DNA of 64,000 bases from Polyangium sp. y55x31. GTDB lineage: Bacteria > Myxococcota_A > Polyangia > Polyangiales > Polyangiaceae. The position numbers and the translations under genes were made by a program. The notes beneath the pieces were generated by a model. That model worked only from the letters and a program-made list of their open reading frames with translations, had not been told where the DNA came from and searched no databases. Position 1 is the stretch's first letter, and each line of letters begins with the position of its first letter. Shown here in pieces: positions 56,423-64,000 of this stretch. The stretch spans positions 496,001 through 560,000 of the forward strand of contig NZ_JARZHG010000003.1 in assembly GCF_029946505.1 (NCBI RefSeq), read 5' to 3'.

Positions 56423-59239
56423 ATGGCACGGCAGCGCTTCCTCTCCTTGTCCTGCGGCACGGGCGCCCTCCTGCTCGCCTTTTTCGGCGCGGGCGCGCGC
56501 CTCCCCGACGTCGGCCCGAGCGCGGCCCGCGTCGTCTCGCCCGGGATCCCGCTCGACGCGCCGGTGTATGGTCCTTCCAAGGGAAAACAGGCGACCCCCG
56601 CGGTCGCCTATGACGGAACGAACTGGCTCGTCGTGTGGGAAGACCACGCGGCGGACGCCGCTGCGTCGGGCCTGCGCGGCGTCCTCGTGGGCCCCTCGGG
56701 CGCGCCGCTCGACCCGCAGGGCTTCGAGATCGAGCCCTCCGTCGGGTACAACTTCGCGCCCGTCGCCGCGTGGGACGGCGCGAACTGGGTCGTCGCGTGG
56801 GAAAACGGCGTCCCGGGCGACGATACGAGCTGGGACATTCGCGCGCGGCGCTTCGGACCGACCGGCACTCCGCTCGGCGACTCGTTCGTCGTCGGCGGCG
56901 CTGCGAATGCGCAACGCGCCCCGGCCATGGCCGCGGCAAACAGTCGTGTCCTCGTCGTCTGGGAGGATCTCCGCAATGGCACCTCGAACGACGTCTTCGG
57001 CGCGCGTATCCTTTCGAATGGCGTCCTGCTCGACCCGCTCGGCCTTCCCATCGGCTCCGCCACGAACGAGCAGAGCCGCCCCGCGGTCGCCTGGGACGGC
57101 ACGAGCTTCGTCGTCGCCTGGCAGGACTATCGCAGCGGCACGAACCAGGATGTGTACGCGGCGCGCGTGACGCCCGCGGGCGTCGTCCTCGATCCTGCGG
57201 GCATCGCCGTCTCCGCGGTCAATGGGAGCCAGATGTACCCGGCCGTCGCCAGCAATGGCATGAGCTCGCTCCTCGTCTGGCGTGATTACCGCAGCGGAAG
57301 CTCGTACGACATCTACGGCGCGCGTGTCGATCCGAACGGCGCCGTCCTCGACGCGGCGGGCGTGCTCGTCTCGGCCGCGGCGGGCGCCCAGCGATATCCG
57401 TCGGTCGCGTGGGACGGCGTGAACTTCGTCGCCGTCTGGGAAGACCTGCGCAATGGCGGCGGCGTATACGATCTTTATGGCGCTCGCGTCGATTCACAGG
57501 GCACGGTCCTCGATCCGGCCGGGTTCGCCGTGATGAAAGGCGGCGCGGACGACCTCTCCGTCGCGCTCGCCCCCGGCGCGAACCATACCCTCGCGGTCTG
57601 GGATGCCGACCGGGATGGTCGCGACATCGTCGGCGCGCGTATCATCCAGGGCGGCACGGCCGTCGACACGCCCCCGGCGCTCCTCTCCACGGCGCCGAAC
57701 GAGGAGCGCATCGGCGACGCGGCGTTCGACGGGACGAACTGGTTCGTCGTCTGGGCGGACGCGCGAAATGGAGGCACCACCATTGCCGGCGCCCGCGTGA
57801 GCCCTGCGGGCCAGGTCCTCGATGCCTCGGCGATCCTCGTCGCTTCGGGGCAGGGCCCCGTCTCGAATCCGCGCGTCGCGTTCGACGGGAAAAACCACCT
57901 CGTCGTCTGGACCGACCGGCGCACGACCCAGAACCAGTCCGACGTCTACGCGGCGCGCGTGACCCCTGCCGGCGGCGTCCTCGATCCCGGCGGTTTTCCC
58001 GTCGCCACGGGCACCTCGTCGCAGGAGTCGCCGTCCGTCGCGTCCACGGGCAGCGCCTGGCTCGTCGCCTGGCTCGACGATCGCAATGGCGCCACGGCCT
58101 GGGACATCTACGGCGCGCGCGTCTCGTCCTTCGGCGCGGTGCAGGATCCCCAGGGCTTTCCGATCACGACCGCGCCGGGCTCCCAGTTCCTCTCGGACCT
58201 CGCCTCGAATGGCTCGCTCTACCTCGCCGTGGCCTCCGATCTTCGCTCTGACACGAAAGGCGACATCTACGCCTTCCGGATCGACCCGAACGGCGCGGTC
58301 CTCGACGGCGCGGGCATTGCCGTATCGGTCGCGCCGAATGCACAGACGAACCCCACGGTCAGCTTCGACGGCAACGATTTCCTGGTCGTCTGGTCCGACG
58401 ACCGAGCCGCCACGGCGCCCGACATCCACGCCGCGCGGGTCACGGCCGCGGGCGTCGTCCTCGATCCGAACGGCCTCGTGCTCGCGGCGACGCCCGGCGC
58501 CGAGCGTGCGCCTTCGGTAGCCTTCGACGGCGCGGGGCACGTCGTCACGTATTCGATTCCCTCGGACGGCGCGAACGACATCGTGGGGCTTCGGCTGCAC
58601 GCCGACGGCACGCCCGTGGATGCAATGCCTTTCGTGATCAGCGCGCAGCCGGAGGAGGAAAATCCATCGATCGCTTGTGCGGGGCCGCCTGGAAGTGTGC
58701 TCGTCGCATACGGGGCGCAGGACGACGCGACGGATCGAATTCGCGTCCGGGCGAGGATCGTGACCGACGATGGAAGCGGGGCCGGCGGTGCGGGAGGCGC
58801 AGGCGGAAGCGGAGGCGCGGGCGGAGCCGGAGGCGGAAGCGGAGGCGCAGGCGGAAGCGGAGGCGGAAGCGGAAGCGGAGGCGGAAGCGGCGGCGCAGGC
58901 GGAAGCGGCGGCGGAAGCGGGGGCGTAGGCGGAAGCGGGGGCGCAGGCGGAAGCGGAGGCGCAGGCGGAGCCGGTGGCGCAGGCGGAAGCGGAGGCGCGG
59001 GCGGTATCGCTGGAAACGGCGGTGCTGGCGGCAGCGCCGGTGCGGGCGGCCTTGGCGGAATGGGCGGCGGCGCCTCGTCGGGCGGTGGTGCTCGACCCTC
59101 GGGCCCGATCCTCGACGATGGAGGCTGTGGATGCCGGATGACCGACGACGCTCCGGGGACCTCGCCGGCCCTCCTCTCGCTTGCCGCGCTTTTTCTCCTG
59201 CGGAGACGCCGGATCGAGCGTAAACTCCGGTCCGCGTGA
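56423..59239 (+). CDS. MYXO-CTERM surface protein with repeat domain and Gly-rich stalk
   Basis: The 938-residue protein has an export signal and about a dozen repeats of 50-60 residues, each of the form VAWDGTSFVVAWQDYRSGT followed by DVYAARVTPAGVVLDPAG. They extend from about residue 45 to 780 and should build propellers. A long Gly/Ala/Ser stalk (about 788-895) follows. The C-terminus, CGCRMTDDAPGT, then a hydrophobic helix and RRRRIERK, is a MYXO-CTERM sorting signal, in which the Cys is lipidated and the tail removed during outer-membrane delivery. Its stop overlaps the next start by four bases. Confidence 0.9.
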   Translation: MARQRFLSLSCGTGALLLAFFGAGARLPDVGPSAARVVSPGIPLDAPVYGPSKGKQATPAVAYDGTNWLVVWEDHAADAAASGLRGVLVGPSGAPLDPQGFEIEPSVGYNFAPVAAWDGANWVVAWENGVPGDDTSWDIRARRFGPTGTPLGDSFVVGGAANAQRAPAMAAANSRVLVVWEDLRNGTSNDVFGARILSNGVLLDPLGLPIGSATNEQSRPAVAWDGTSFVVAWQDYRSGTNQDVYAARVTPAGVVLDPAGIAVSAVNGSQMYPAVASNGMSSLLVWRDYRSGSSYDIYGARVDPNGAVLDAAGVLVSAAAGAQRYPSVAWDGVNFVAVWEDLRNGGGVYDLYGARVDSQGTVLDPAGFAVMKGGADDLSVALAPGANHTLAVWDADRDGRDIVGARIIQGGTAVDTPPALLSTAPNEERIGDAAFDGTNWFVVWADARNGGTTIAGARVSPAGQVLDASAILVASGQGPVSNPRVAFDGKNHLVVWTDRRTTQNQSDVYAARVTPAGGVLDPGGFPVATGTSSQESPSVASTGSAWLVAWLDDRNGATAWDIYGARVSSFGAVQDPQGFPITTAPGSQFLSDLASNGSLYLAVASDLRSDTKGDIYAFRIDPNGAVLDGAGIAVSVAPNAQTNPTVSFDGNDFLVVWSDDRAATAPDIHAARVTAAGVVLDPNGLVLAATPGAERAPSVAFDGAGHVVTYSIPSDGANDIVGLRLHADGTPVDAMPFVISAQPEEENPSIACAGPPGSVLVAYGAQDDATDRIRVRARIVTDDGSGAGGAGGAGGSGGAGGAGGGSGGAGGSGGGSGSGGGSGGAGGSGGGSGGVGGSGGAGGSGGAGGAGGAGGSGGAGGIAGNGGAGGSAGAGGLGGMGGGASSGGGARPSGPILDDGGCGCRMTDDAPGTSPALLSLAALFLLRRRRIERKLRSA
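58777..59060. repeat. Gly-rich-linker microsatellite inside the MYXO-CTERM gene
   Basis: Short in-frame units of GGCGGAAGC, GGAGGCGCA and related nine-base words repeat dozens of times and encode GGSGGAGG-type sequence. This is a slippage-prone stretch in which stalk length can change without a frameshift as long as whole codons are gained or lost. Confidence 0.8.
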
Positions 59240-59676
59240 CGACGGCGGGGGATCCATCGGTGGGCACGGAGCTACGTTTCGGCGCGCACAGGCTCGTGTT
59301 CGAGGCGCCGGACACGGTTCATGTCGAGCTTCGCGGCGAGCTCGGCGAGGAGCTCCAGCCGATGGTCGAGGCGCTCGAGGCCTGGTGCGTGGGCCGCCCC
59401 TACATGCTCACGCTCGCCTCGGTCTCGGGCGTCACGACCTGGACCGCCGGTGCGCGGAAGGTCGCATTGTCGTCGCACCGCATTCGCCTCCCGCCTCGCG
59501 CCCTCGCTCTTTATGGGGGAGGTTTTGCATTACGCATGTCCGTCGAAATGCTCATGCGCGCGACGGCCGCGCTCGGGGCCCGCGACCGGTACTTCTTCCA
59601 CGGCCACGACGAGGCCGCAGCACGCGCGTGGCTCACGGACATGCGCCCGAAGCTCGCAGGCGAGGCGAAGGCGTAA
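59236..59676 (+). CDS. Small hypothetical protein, possible STAS-like domain
   Basis: A GTG at 59236 overlaps the MYXO-CTERM stop (GTGA) and gives 146 residues with no signal peptide. The order of strands and helices (TVHVELRGELGEELQPMVEAL, LTLASVSGVTTWTAGARKV, FALRMSVEMLMRATAAL) resembles SpoIIAA-like STAS domains or DUF-type relatives seen in myxobacteria. No phosphorylatable Ser in the usual position can be assigned. The coupling to the surface-protein gene may be only positional. Confidence 0.55.
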   Translation: MTTAGDPSVGTELRFGAHRLVFEAPDTVHVELRGELGEELQPMVEALEAWCVGRPYMLTLASVSGVTTWTAGARKVALSSHRIRLPPRALALYGGGFALRMSVEMLMRATAALGARDRYFFHGHDEAAARAWLTDMRPKLAGEAKA

Positions 59677-59699
59677 CCCTTCCACGCAACGACGCGTGC

Positions 59700-60262
59700 T
59701 CACCCCTCGTTCCGCGGCGCGAGCCAGCGTGCGAGCTCCTCCGGCGACCGATCGAGCACGACGTCGCCGACGCGAACGGCGCCGAGCTTGGCGAGTCGGT
59801 CGGCCAGGGTTTGTCGTTCCGGCGTGGTCAAGGGGCGCCCGAGGCGCCGTTCGAACTGGTGGGCGAGGGTTTCGAGGCGTCCCTGCAGGCGCCCCTCCTT
59901 GCGTCCCTCTTTGCGTCCTTCCCTGAAGATCCAGTTTTGCATGACCAACCTCCCGGACCCCACAGAAGCTACCACATCCTTGAGCCCTTTCACACGATGG
60001 TTTGTCTCCGCGAGGACGCTCATGGCCGCGCAGAGCTCCTCGAACTCCGTGGCTGAGCACTGCGCGCGCAAAATCCCCAAGACCTCCGCCAGTTTGTCCG
60101 CGTCCACGTCCCGGGTCAGCGGCGCGAAGATCAACCAGAACGGACTTCCTGGGCCCCTCGCAATCGAGCAGCGCCCGCGCGACCGCGTGGGGCAGCTTTC
60201 GCGAGACATGACGGAGGATCAGATCGATGTCGTCCCCCGCCGCGGCTCGCCCCGCTCTTCGC
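59700..60262 (-). pseudogene. Degraded Rpn/PD-(D/E)XK-transposase-like gene
   Basis: The intact part (59700-60209 frame) holds a C-terminal region typical of Rpn-type nucleases: LAEVLGILRAQCSATEFEEL, a charged EGRKEGRKEGRLQGRLETL coiled coil and LARWLAPRNEG. Upstream, the sequence DDIDLILRHVSRKLPHAVAR continues the protein in another frame, so a frameshift falls around 60140-60160 in the PGSPFWLIFAP region. The N-terminal nuclease domain is missing or unrecognisable. The remaining ORF of 169 residues could still be translated from an internal ATG at 60209. Confidence 0.6.
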
Positions 60263-60470
60263 TCGGTCGCTTGCACGCGTGGTCGCCAGAGCGAGCCTCG
60301 TGCCAGGCAAAACCCCTGCAATTCCCCGCGAACCGTGGCCTTCCGGGGTGGCGACGCCGTTTTTCGCCAGGCGCCCGCCAGGCTCGCGCCCAAGCGACCC
60401 CTCGGCCCCGACCGCGGGCCCTCGCGAGCGTAGCCCTGGGCGGAACCGGTGCTAAGGTGCGCGCGCCGCC

Positions 60471-62090
60471 GTGTCCGACCCTCAACTCCTCCAGCGCGAG
60501 ATCGCTCGCCGCAAGACCTTCGCCATCATCTCCCACCCCGACGCGGGCAAGACCACGCTCACCGAGAAGCTCCTGCTCTACGGCGGGGCCATCCAGCTCG
60601 CGGGCGCGGTCAAGGCCAAGCGCGCGCGCGCGCACGCCGTCAGCGACTACCTCGAGATGGAGCGCGAGCGTGGCATCTCCATCCAGTCGAGCGTCCTGCA
60701 GTTCCCGTACAAGGGCCGCCTGCTCTCGCTCGTCGACACCCCGGGCCACGCCGACTTCAGCGAGGACACCTACCGCGCGCTCATGGCCACCGACGCGGCC
60801 ATCATGCTCCTCGACTCGGCCAAGGGCGTCGAGGCGCAGACGAAGAAGCTCTTCCGCGTCTGCAAGCTCCGCTCGATGCCCATCTTCAGCTTCGTCAACA
60901 AGATGGACCGGCCCGGCCGTGATCCGTTCGAGCTCATCGGCGAGGTCGAGGAGGTCCTCGGCATCGGCGTCTACCCGATCACCTGGCCCATCACCGTCCG
61001 CGGCCAGTTCAAGGGCGTCTACCACCGCGTCCTCCGGCAGGTCTTTCTTTTTCAGCAGGTCGCCCACGGCGCCGAGATCGCGCCCATGCAGGCCCACGAT
61101 CTCTACGCGCCCGAGCTCGAACAGGCTGTGGAAGAGGAAGGTGTCAAGCAGCTCCGCGAGGACGTCGAGCTCCTCGACGCGGCGGGCGACGCCCTCGACA
61201 TGGGCAAGCTCGCGCGTGGCGAGGTCACGCCGATGTTCTTCGGCAGCGCATTGACGAATTTCGGCCTCCCGCAGCTCCTCGATTCCTTCGTGGAGATGAT
61301 GCCCCAGCCGGCCCCGCGCGCGAGCGACAAGGGCGCGATCACCCCCGACGACGAGCGATTCACCGCGTTCGTCTTCAAGATCCAGGCGAACATGGATCGC
61401 GCTCACCGCGACCGCATTGCGTTCGTCCGCGTCTGCTCCGGCCGGTACGAGCGCGGCATGAAGGTCCGCCATGTCCGGCTCGATCGCGACATTCGCCTCA
61501 CGAACCCCGTGCAATTCCTCGCCCAGGAGCGCACGGTCGTCGACGATGGATTCGCGGGCGACATCATCGGCGTCTTCGATCCGGGCATCTTCCTCATCGG
61601 CGACACCCTCACGGACGGCGCGAACGTCAAGTATGCGCCGCTCCCGCAGTTCCCGCCCGAGCATTTCGGCCGCGTGGTGATGGTCGATCCAATGAAACGC
61701 AAGCAGCTCAAGAAGGGCCTCGAGCAGCTCGCGCAGGAGGGCAGCGTGCAGCTCTTCCGGCCGCCGGAGGGCCGCGAGGGCGAGTCCATCCTCGGCGCCG
61801 TCGGCGAGCTCCAGTTCGACGTCGTCAAGCACCGCCTCCTCAACGAATACGGCGCGGACGTTCGGATCGAGCGCCTCTCGTGGAACATCGCGCGCTGGGT
61901 CGAGGGCGAGCCCGTGCCGCTCGCGGAGCTCGAATCGCAGCTTTATGGTTATGGCGCGCTCGACGTCCACGGCCAGCCCGTCGTCCTTTTCAAGGGCGAC
62001 TGGCAGCTCGAGACCTGCGCGAAGGCCTTCCCGAAGACCCGCTTCGTCGAGCTCGGCGCGGGCGCGCTCAAATTGCCCACGGCGGACTGA
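60471..62090 (+). CDS. prfC: Peptide chain release factor 3
   Basis: The 539-residue GTPase removes RF1/RF2 from the ribosome after termination. It has the G1 loop SHPDAGKTTLTEK at about 22-34, the G2 region ERGISIQSSVLQF, G3 DTPGHADFS and G4 NKMDRPGRDP. The C-terminal domains match RF3 (FVEMMPQPAPR, FVFKIQANMDRAHRDR, LFRPPEGREGESILGAVGELQFDV split by position). The GTG at 60471 gives the normal N-terminus. The gene stands alone. Confidence 0.97.
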   Translation: MSDPQLLQREIARRKTFAIISHPDAGKTTLTEKLLLYGGAIQLAGAVKAKRARAHAVSDYLEMERERGISIQSSVLQFPYKGRLLSLVDTPGHADFSEDTYRALMATDAAIMLLDSAKGVEAQTKKLFRVCKLRSMPIFSFVNKMDRPGRDPFELIGEVEEVLGIGVYPITWPITVRGQFKGVYHRVLRQVFLFQQVAHGAEIAPMQAHDLYAPELEQAVEEEGVKQLREDVELLDAAGDALDMGKLARGEVTPMFFGSALTNFGLPQLLDSFVEMMPQPAPRASDKGAITPDDERFTAFVFKIQANMDRAHRDRIAFVRVCSGRYERGMKVRHVRLDRDIRLTNPVQFLAQERTVVDDGFAGDIIGVFDPGIFLIGDTLTDGANVKYAPLPQFPPEHFGRVVMVDPMKRKQLKKGLEQLAQEGSVQLFRPPEGREGESILGAVGELQFDVVKHRLLNEYGADVRIERLSWNIARWVEGEPVPLAELESQLYGYGALDVHGQPVVLFKGDWQLETCAKAFPKTRFVELGAGALKLPTAD

Positions 62091-62144
62091 AGGCGCGCCT
62101 CATGACGCCCTTCGGGGCGCGGCCGGCGCATGATACAAGGGATC

Positions 62145-63479
62145 ATGCGCCTTCGATCTCCCTCTTTCCTTCTCCTCGCGGCACTCTCGCTCCTTGCGGC
62201 GCCGGCCTGCGGCCCGGACGCGGAGACGCCCCCGCCCGTCGCCTCCGTCCGACCGAATCCGCCGGCGCAAAACGACCCTGCATTCACCGTGACCGGCGTC
62301 CCGCGCTACGTCCTCGCCGGTGATGGCCTCACCGAGCCCACGAAGGGCTTCGAGGTCCGCGTCACGGCCCCCAAGGACGTCGTCTTCGTCGACGCCTGGA
62401 TCGACGGCGCTGCGGAGCCCGTCCCGCTCGTCTTCGACGCCGACACCAACCAGTCGTTCGGCGAGATTCCGACGCTCGACCTCCCGATCGGCACCCATGG
62501 CCTCATGCTCTCCGTGCACGGCTCGAAGGAGGCCTTTTTTCGCGCCGAGTTCATCAAAGGCCACGCCCTTTACATGATCATCTCGACCGACTGGGACTTT
62601 TCCGACGTCGACGACCGCGTCCTCGACCACCACACCGAGCTCCACGCGGCGCACCCCGAGCTCAAGATCACGCACCTCATCGGCCCGTACACGTTCACGG
62701 ATCCGGCCGTCCCCCAGGCGCGCCGTGATTACCTCGTGAGCTGGGCCCAGAGCATGGTCTACGACTACCGCGACGAGATCGGCCTCCACATCCACCCGTA
62801 TTGCAACTTCGTCGAGGCGGCGGGGGTGGCTTGTAAAACCTCGCCCTCGGTCGCCGATCCCGCCGGTGATCCCACCGGCTACACCGTGCGCCTCGGGGCC
62901 TATACCCGCGACGAATGGAAAACGCTCTTCGGCAAGGCCAACGAGATCTGGGAGCAGGTCGGCTTCGGCAAGCCTACCTCCTTCCGCGCCGGCGCCTGGA
63001 CGCTGGAGACACACGTGGCGCAGGCCCTCGTCGACACGGGCTTTTTGGTCGACTCCTCCGCGAACAACTGGAAGCTCATGGACGAGTGGATCGGCTACGA
63101 CATCTACGAGTTCAACAAAACGCAATGGGCGCCCATCGGCGACACGAGCCAGCCATATTTTCCGACGGAGGACAGCATCGTCGCCGGAGGCAAGGGCCCC
63201 GCGCTCGGATTGCTCGAAGTCCCGGACAACGGCTGCATGGTCGATTACTGGGCCGTGGAGGAGATACAAAACATCTTCGATGCGAACTGGAGCGGCGATG
63301 CGCTCACCACGCCCACGCAGGTCTCGACGGGCTTCCACCCCGCGACCACGCAGTTTTACTCTCCGTACGAATTCGAGCGCCTCGACGCGTTCTTCACGTA
63401 CGTCGACCAGTTCCTCGCCTCGAAGGGCGAGGGCCCGGTCGTCTACATCAACATGACCGACGCCACGCGGGTTTGGTGA
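62145..63479 (+). CDS. Polysaccharide-deacetylase-like lipoprotein
   Basis: The ATG at 62145 gives 444 residues with a lipoprotein signal (LLAALSLLAAPAC). An Ig-like beta region (about 25-140) precedes a catalytic-type (beta/alpha) domain. MIISTDWDFSDVDD supplies acidic metal ligands, EIGLHIHPYCNF the His motif, and PTSFRAGAW the conserved Arg, the arrangement of NodB/polysaccharide deacetylase-like proteins. GVHPATTQFY-like sequence (GFHPATTQFYSPYE) near the C-terminus adds another His. The substrate may be a cell-surface or prey polysaccharide (inference). It lies 54 bases after prfC. Confidence 0.75.
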   Translation: MRLRSPSFLLLAALSLLAAPACGPDAETPPPVASVRPNPPAQNDPAFTVTGVPRYVLAGDGLTEPTKGFEVRVTAPKDVVFVDAWIDGAAEPVPLVFDADTNQSFGEIPTLDLPIGTHGLMLSVHGSKEAFFRAEFIKGHALYMIISTDWDFSDVDDRVLDHHTELHAAHPELKITHLIGPYTFTDPAVPQARRDYLVSWAQSMVYDYRDEIGLHIHPYCNFVEAAGVACKTSPSVADPAGDPTGYTVRLGAYTRDEWKTLFGKANEIWEQVGFGKPTSFRAGAWTLETHVAQALVDTGFLVDSSANNWKLMDEWIGYDIYEFNKTQWAPIGDTSQPYFPTEDSIVAGGKGPALGLLEVPDNGCMVDYWAVEEIQNIFDANWSGDALTTPTQVSTGFHPATTQFYSPYEFERLDAFFTYVDQFLASKGEGPVVYINMTDATRVW

Positions 63480-63480
63480 A

Positions 63481-64000
63481 TCAATCGGGATCGCGCCGCG
63501 TCCTCCGCGCCCGGATCGCCGTCTCCGGCGGCAGGACCGGCGTGACGCCCGTCCACGCTTCCAGCGCATCGAGCGCTTGCGCGCGGTCCCCCTCCGTCAG
63601 ATCGACGATCGTCGCGGAATGGTTCTGCGCAGGCGCGAGGAACCGGTAGCTGTCCTTCGCATTCCCGAGCTCGAAGGCTGCCGCCGTGTAGGGATCATTT
63701 TCTCCGTACACGAAAAGGAGCCGCTCTCCCTCCGCCGAGATCCAGGTGGAAATGTCCTGCATCGCCGACGCATCGAAGACCGGCGTCTTGCCGGGCGTGA
63801 TGTACGTCTCCGGCACGTCGATCCCGGGGAACTGCAAGAGATCGGCGACGTTCGACTCCTCGACCGCCGGGTACCCGAGCTCCGTGGCGGCTTGCCAGTA
63901 ATAAGGCTCGTACGTGAGGAACTCCTCGTCGGACCACAGGCTCGGCGAAGCGATCTCGTCGAGGAACGTCCACACGTCATCGTCCGTCGGCACGAGTCCC
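63481..64000 (-). CDS. S37-type (PS-10) tripeptidyl aminopeptidase-like protein, 5' part missing
   Basis: The frame runs from the stop at 63481-63483 off the right edge; the first visible residues are GLVPTDDDVWTFLDE, so the N-terminus and probable signal and catalytic Ser lie outside. The visible 170 residues match the end of S37 peptidases: LFVYGENDPYTAAAFELG, then DSYRFLAPAQNHSATIVDL, with the late catalytic Asp (END) and His (NHS) of an alpha/beta hydrolase. These are secreted exopeptidases in relatives. It is convergent with the deacetylase-like gene with one base between. Confidence 0.75.
   Translation of the reverse strand, partial: GLVPTDDDVWTFLDEIASPSLWSDEEFLTYEPYYWQAATELGYPAVEESNVADLLQFPGIDVPETYITPGKTPVFDASAMQDISTWISAEGERLLFVYGENDPYTAAAFELGNAKDSYRFLAPAQNHSATIVDLTEGDRAQALDALEAWTGVTPVLPPETAIRARRTRRDPD

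Overview
The window is a very GC-rich stretch of bacterial chromosome with strong third-position G/C bias. It carries many hallmarks of a myxobacterium, most likely of the Polyangium/Sorangium side of the group. These are eukaryote-like Ser/Thr kinases, MopE-type metal-binding lipoproteins, DUF4215 Cys-rich repeats with a fibro-slime domain, a C-terminal MYXO-CTERM sorting signal, many small lipoproteins, type IV pilus genes and no flagellar cluster. No rRNA, tRNA, insertion sequence, prophage or CRISPR array was recognised. The genus is an inference from gene content, not a measurement.

Layout. 1-4.7 kb: a truncated serine hydrolase, then pilC and a PilS-like kinase without pilR, and an orphan MlaC-like protein. 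4.7-12.5 kb: a TPR protein, aspartate kinase, an acidic predicted propeller protein, a three-gene DUF4911/hypothetical/thioredoxin-fold lipoprotein operon, and a PhnD-like protein without a transporter. 12.5-18.9 kb: a 2-hydroxyacyl-CoA dehydratase-type protein and its giant BadF/BcrD-type activase, divergent from a TetR regulator with a perfect 20-bp palindrome between them. 19-21.8 kb: a glutamine amidotransferase, a YkgJ-type protein and an operon of four tiny lipoproteins. 21.8-27 kb: a kinase fused to a formylglycine-enzyme-like domain, and a VKOR-DsbA / secreted protein / TlpA thiol-redox operon. 27-29.7 kb: a polyglutamine secreted protein, a KGG stress protein, an EF-hand protein and a hotdog-like protein, then a GATCCCC repeat tract. 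29.7-35.6 kb: a tightly overlapping kinase / TPR-PEGA / beta-propeller lipoprotein operon and a large fibro-slime protein.

35.8-44 kb: ygfZ, glutamate dehydrogenase with a palindrome-rich upstream region, cdsA-uppS, and a fused Kal-Kce lysine-degradation protein translationally coupled to an 852-residue membrane-anchored protein. 43.9-51.6 kb: a FliA/WhiG-type sigma factor, a LysM-M15 peptidase-like protein, and the pilMNOPQ operon. 51.6-59.7 kb: two paralogous MopE-propeller lipoproteins separated by a 43-bp palindromic tandem array, an AgmX-like protein and a MYXO-CTERM repeat protein. 59.7-64 kb: a degraded Rpn-like gene, prfC, a polysaccharide-deacetylase-like lipoprotein and a truncated S37-type peptidase.

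Functional themes are the alignment, assembly and secretin parts of a type IV pilus, envelope and surface lipoproteins with propeller folds, periplasmic disulfide chemistry, amino-acid and acyl-CoA metabolism (lysC, gdhA, Kal-Kce, dehydratase-activase), and membrane/cell-wall lipid synthesis (cdsA, uppS). The elements most worth a second look are the 43-bp palindrome array, the Kal-Kce fusion with its coupled partner, the dehydratase/activase/TetR locus, the four-lipoprotein operon and the operator-like palindrome upstream of gdhA.
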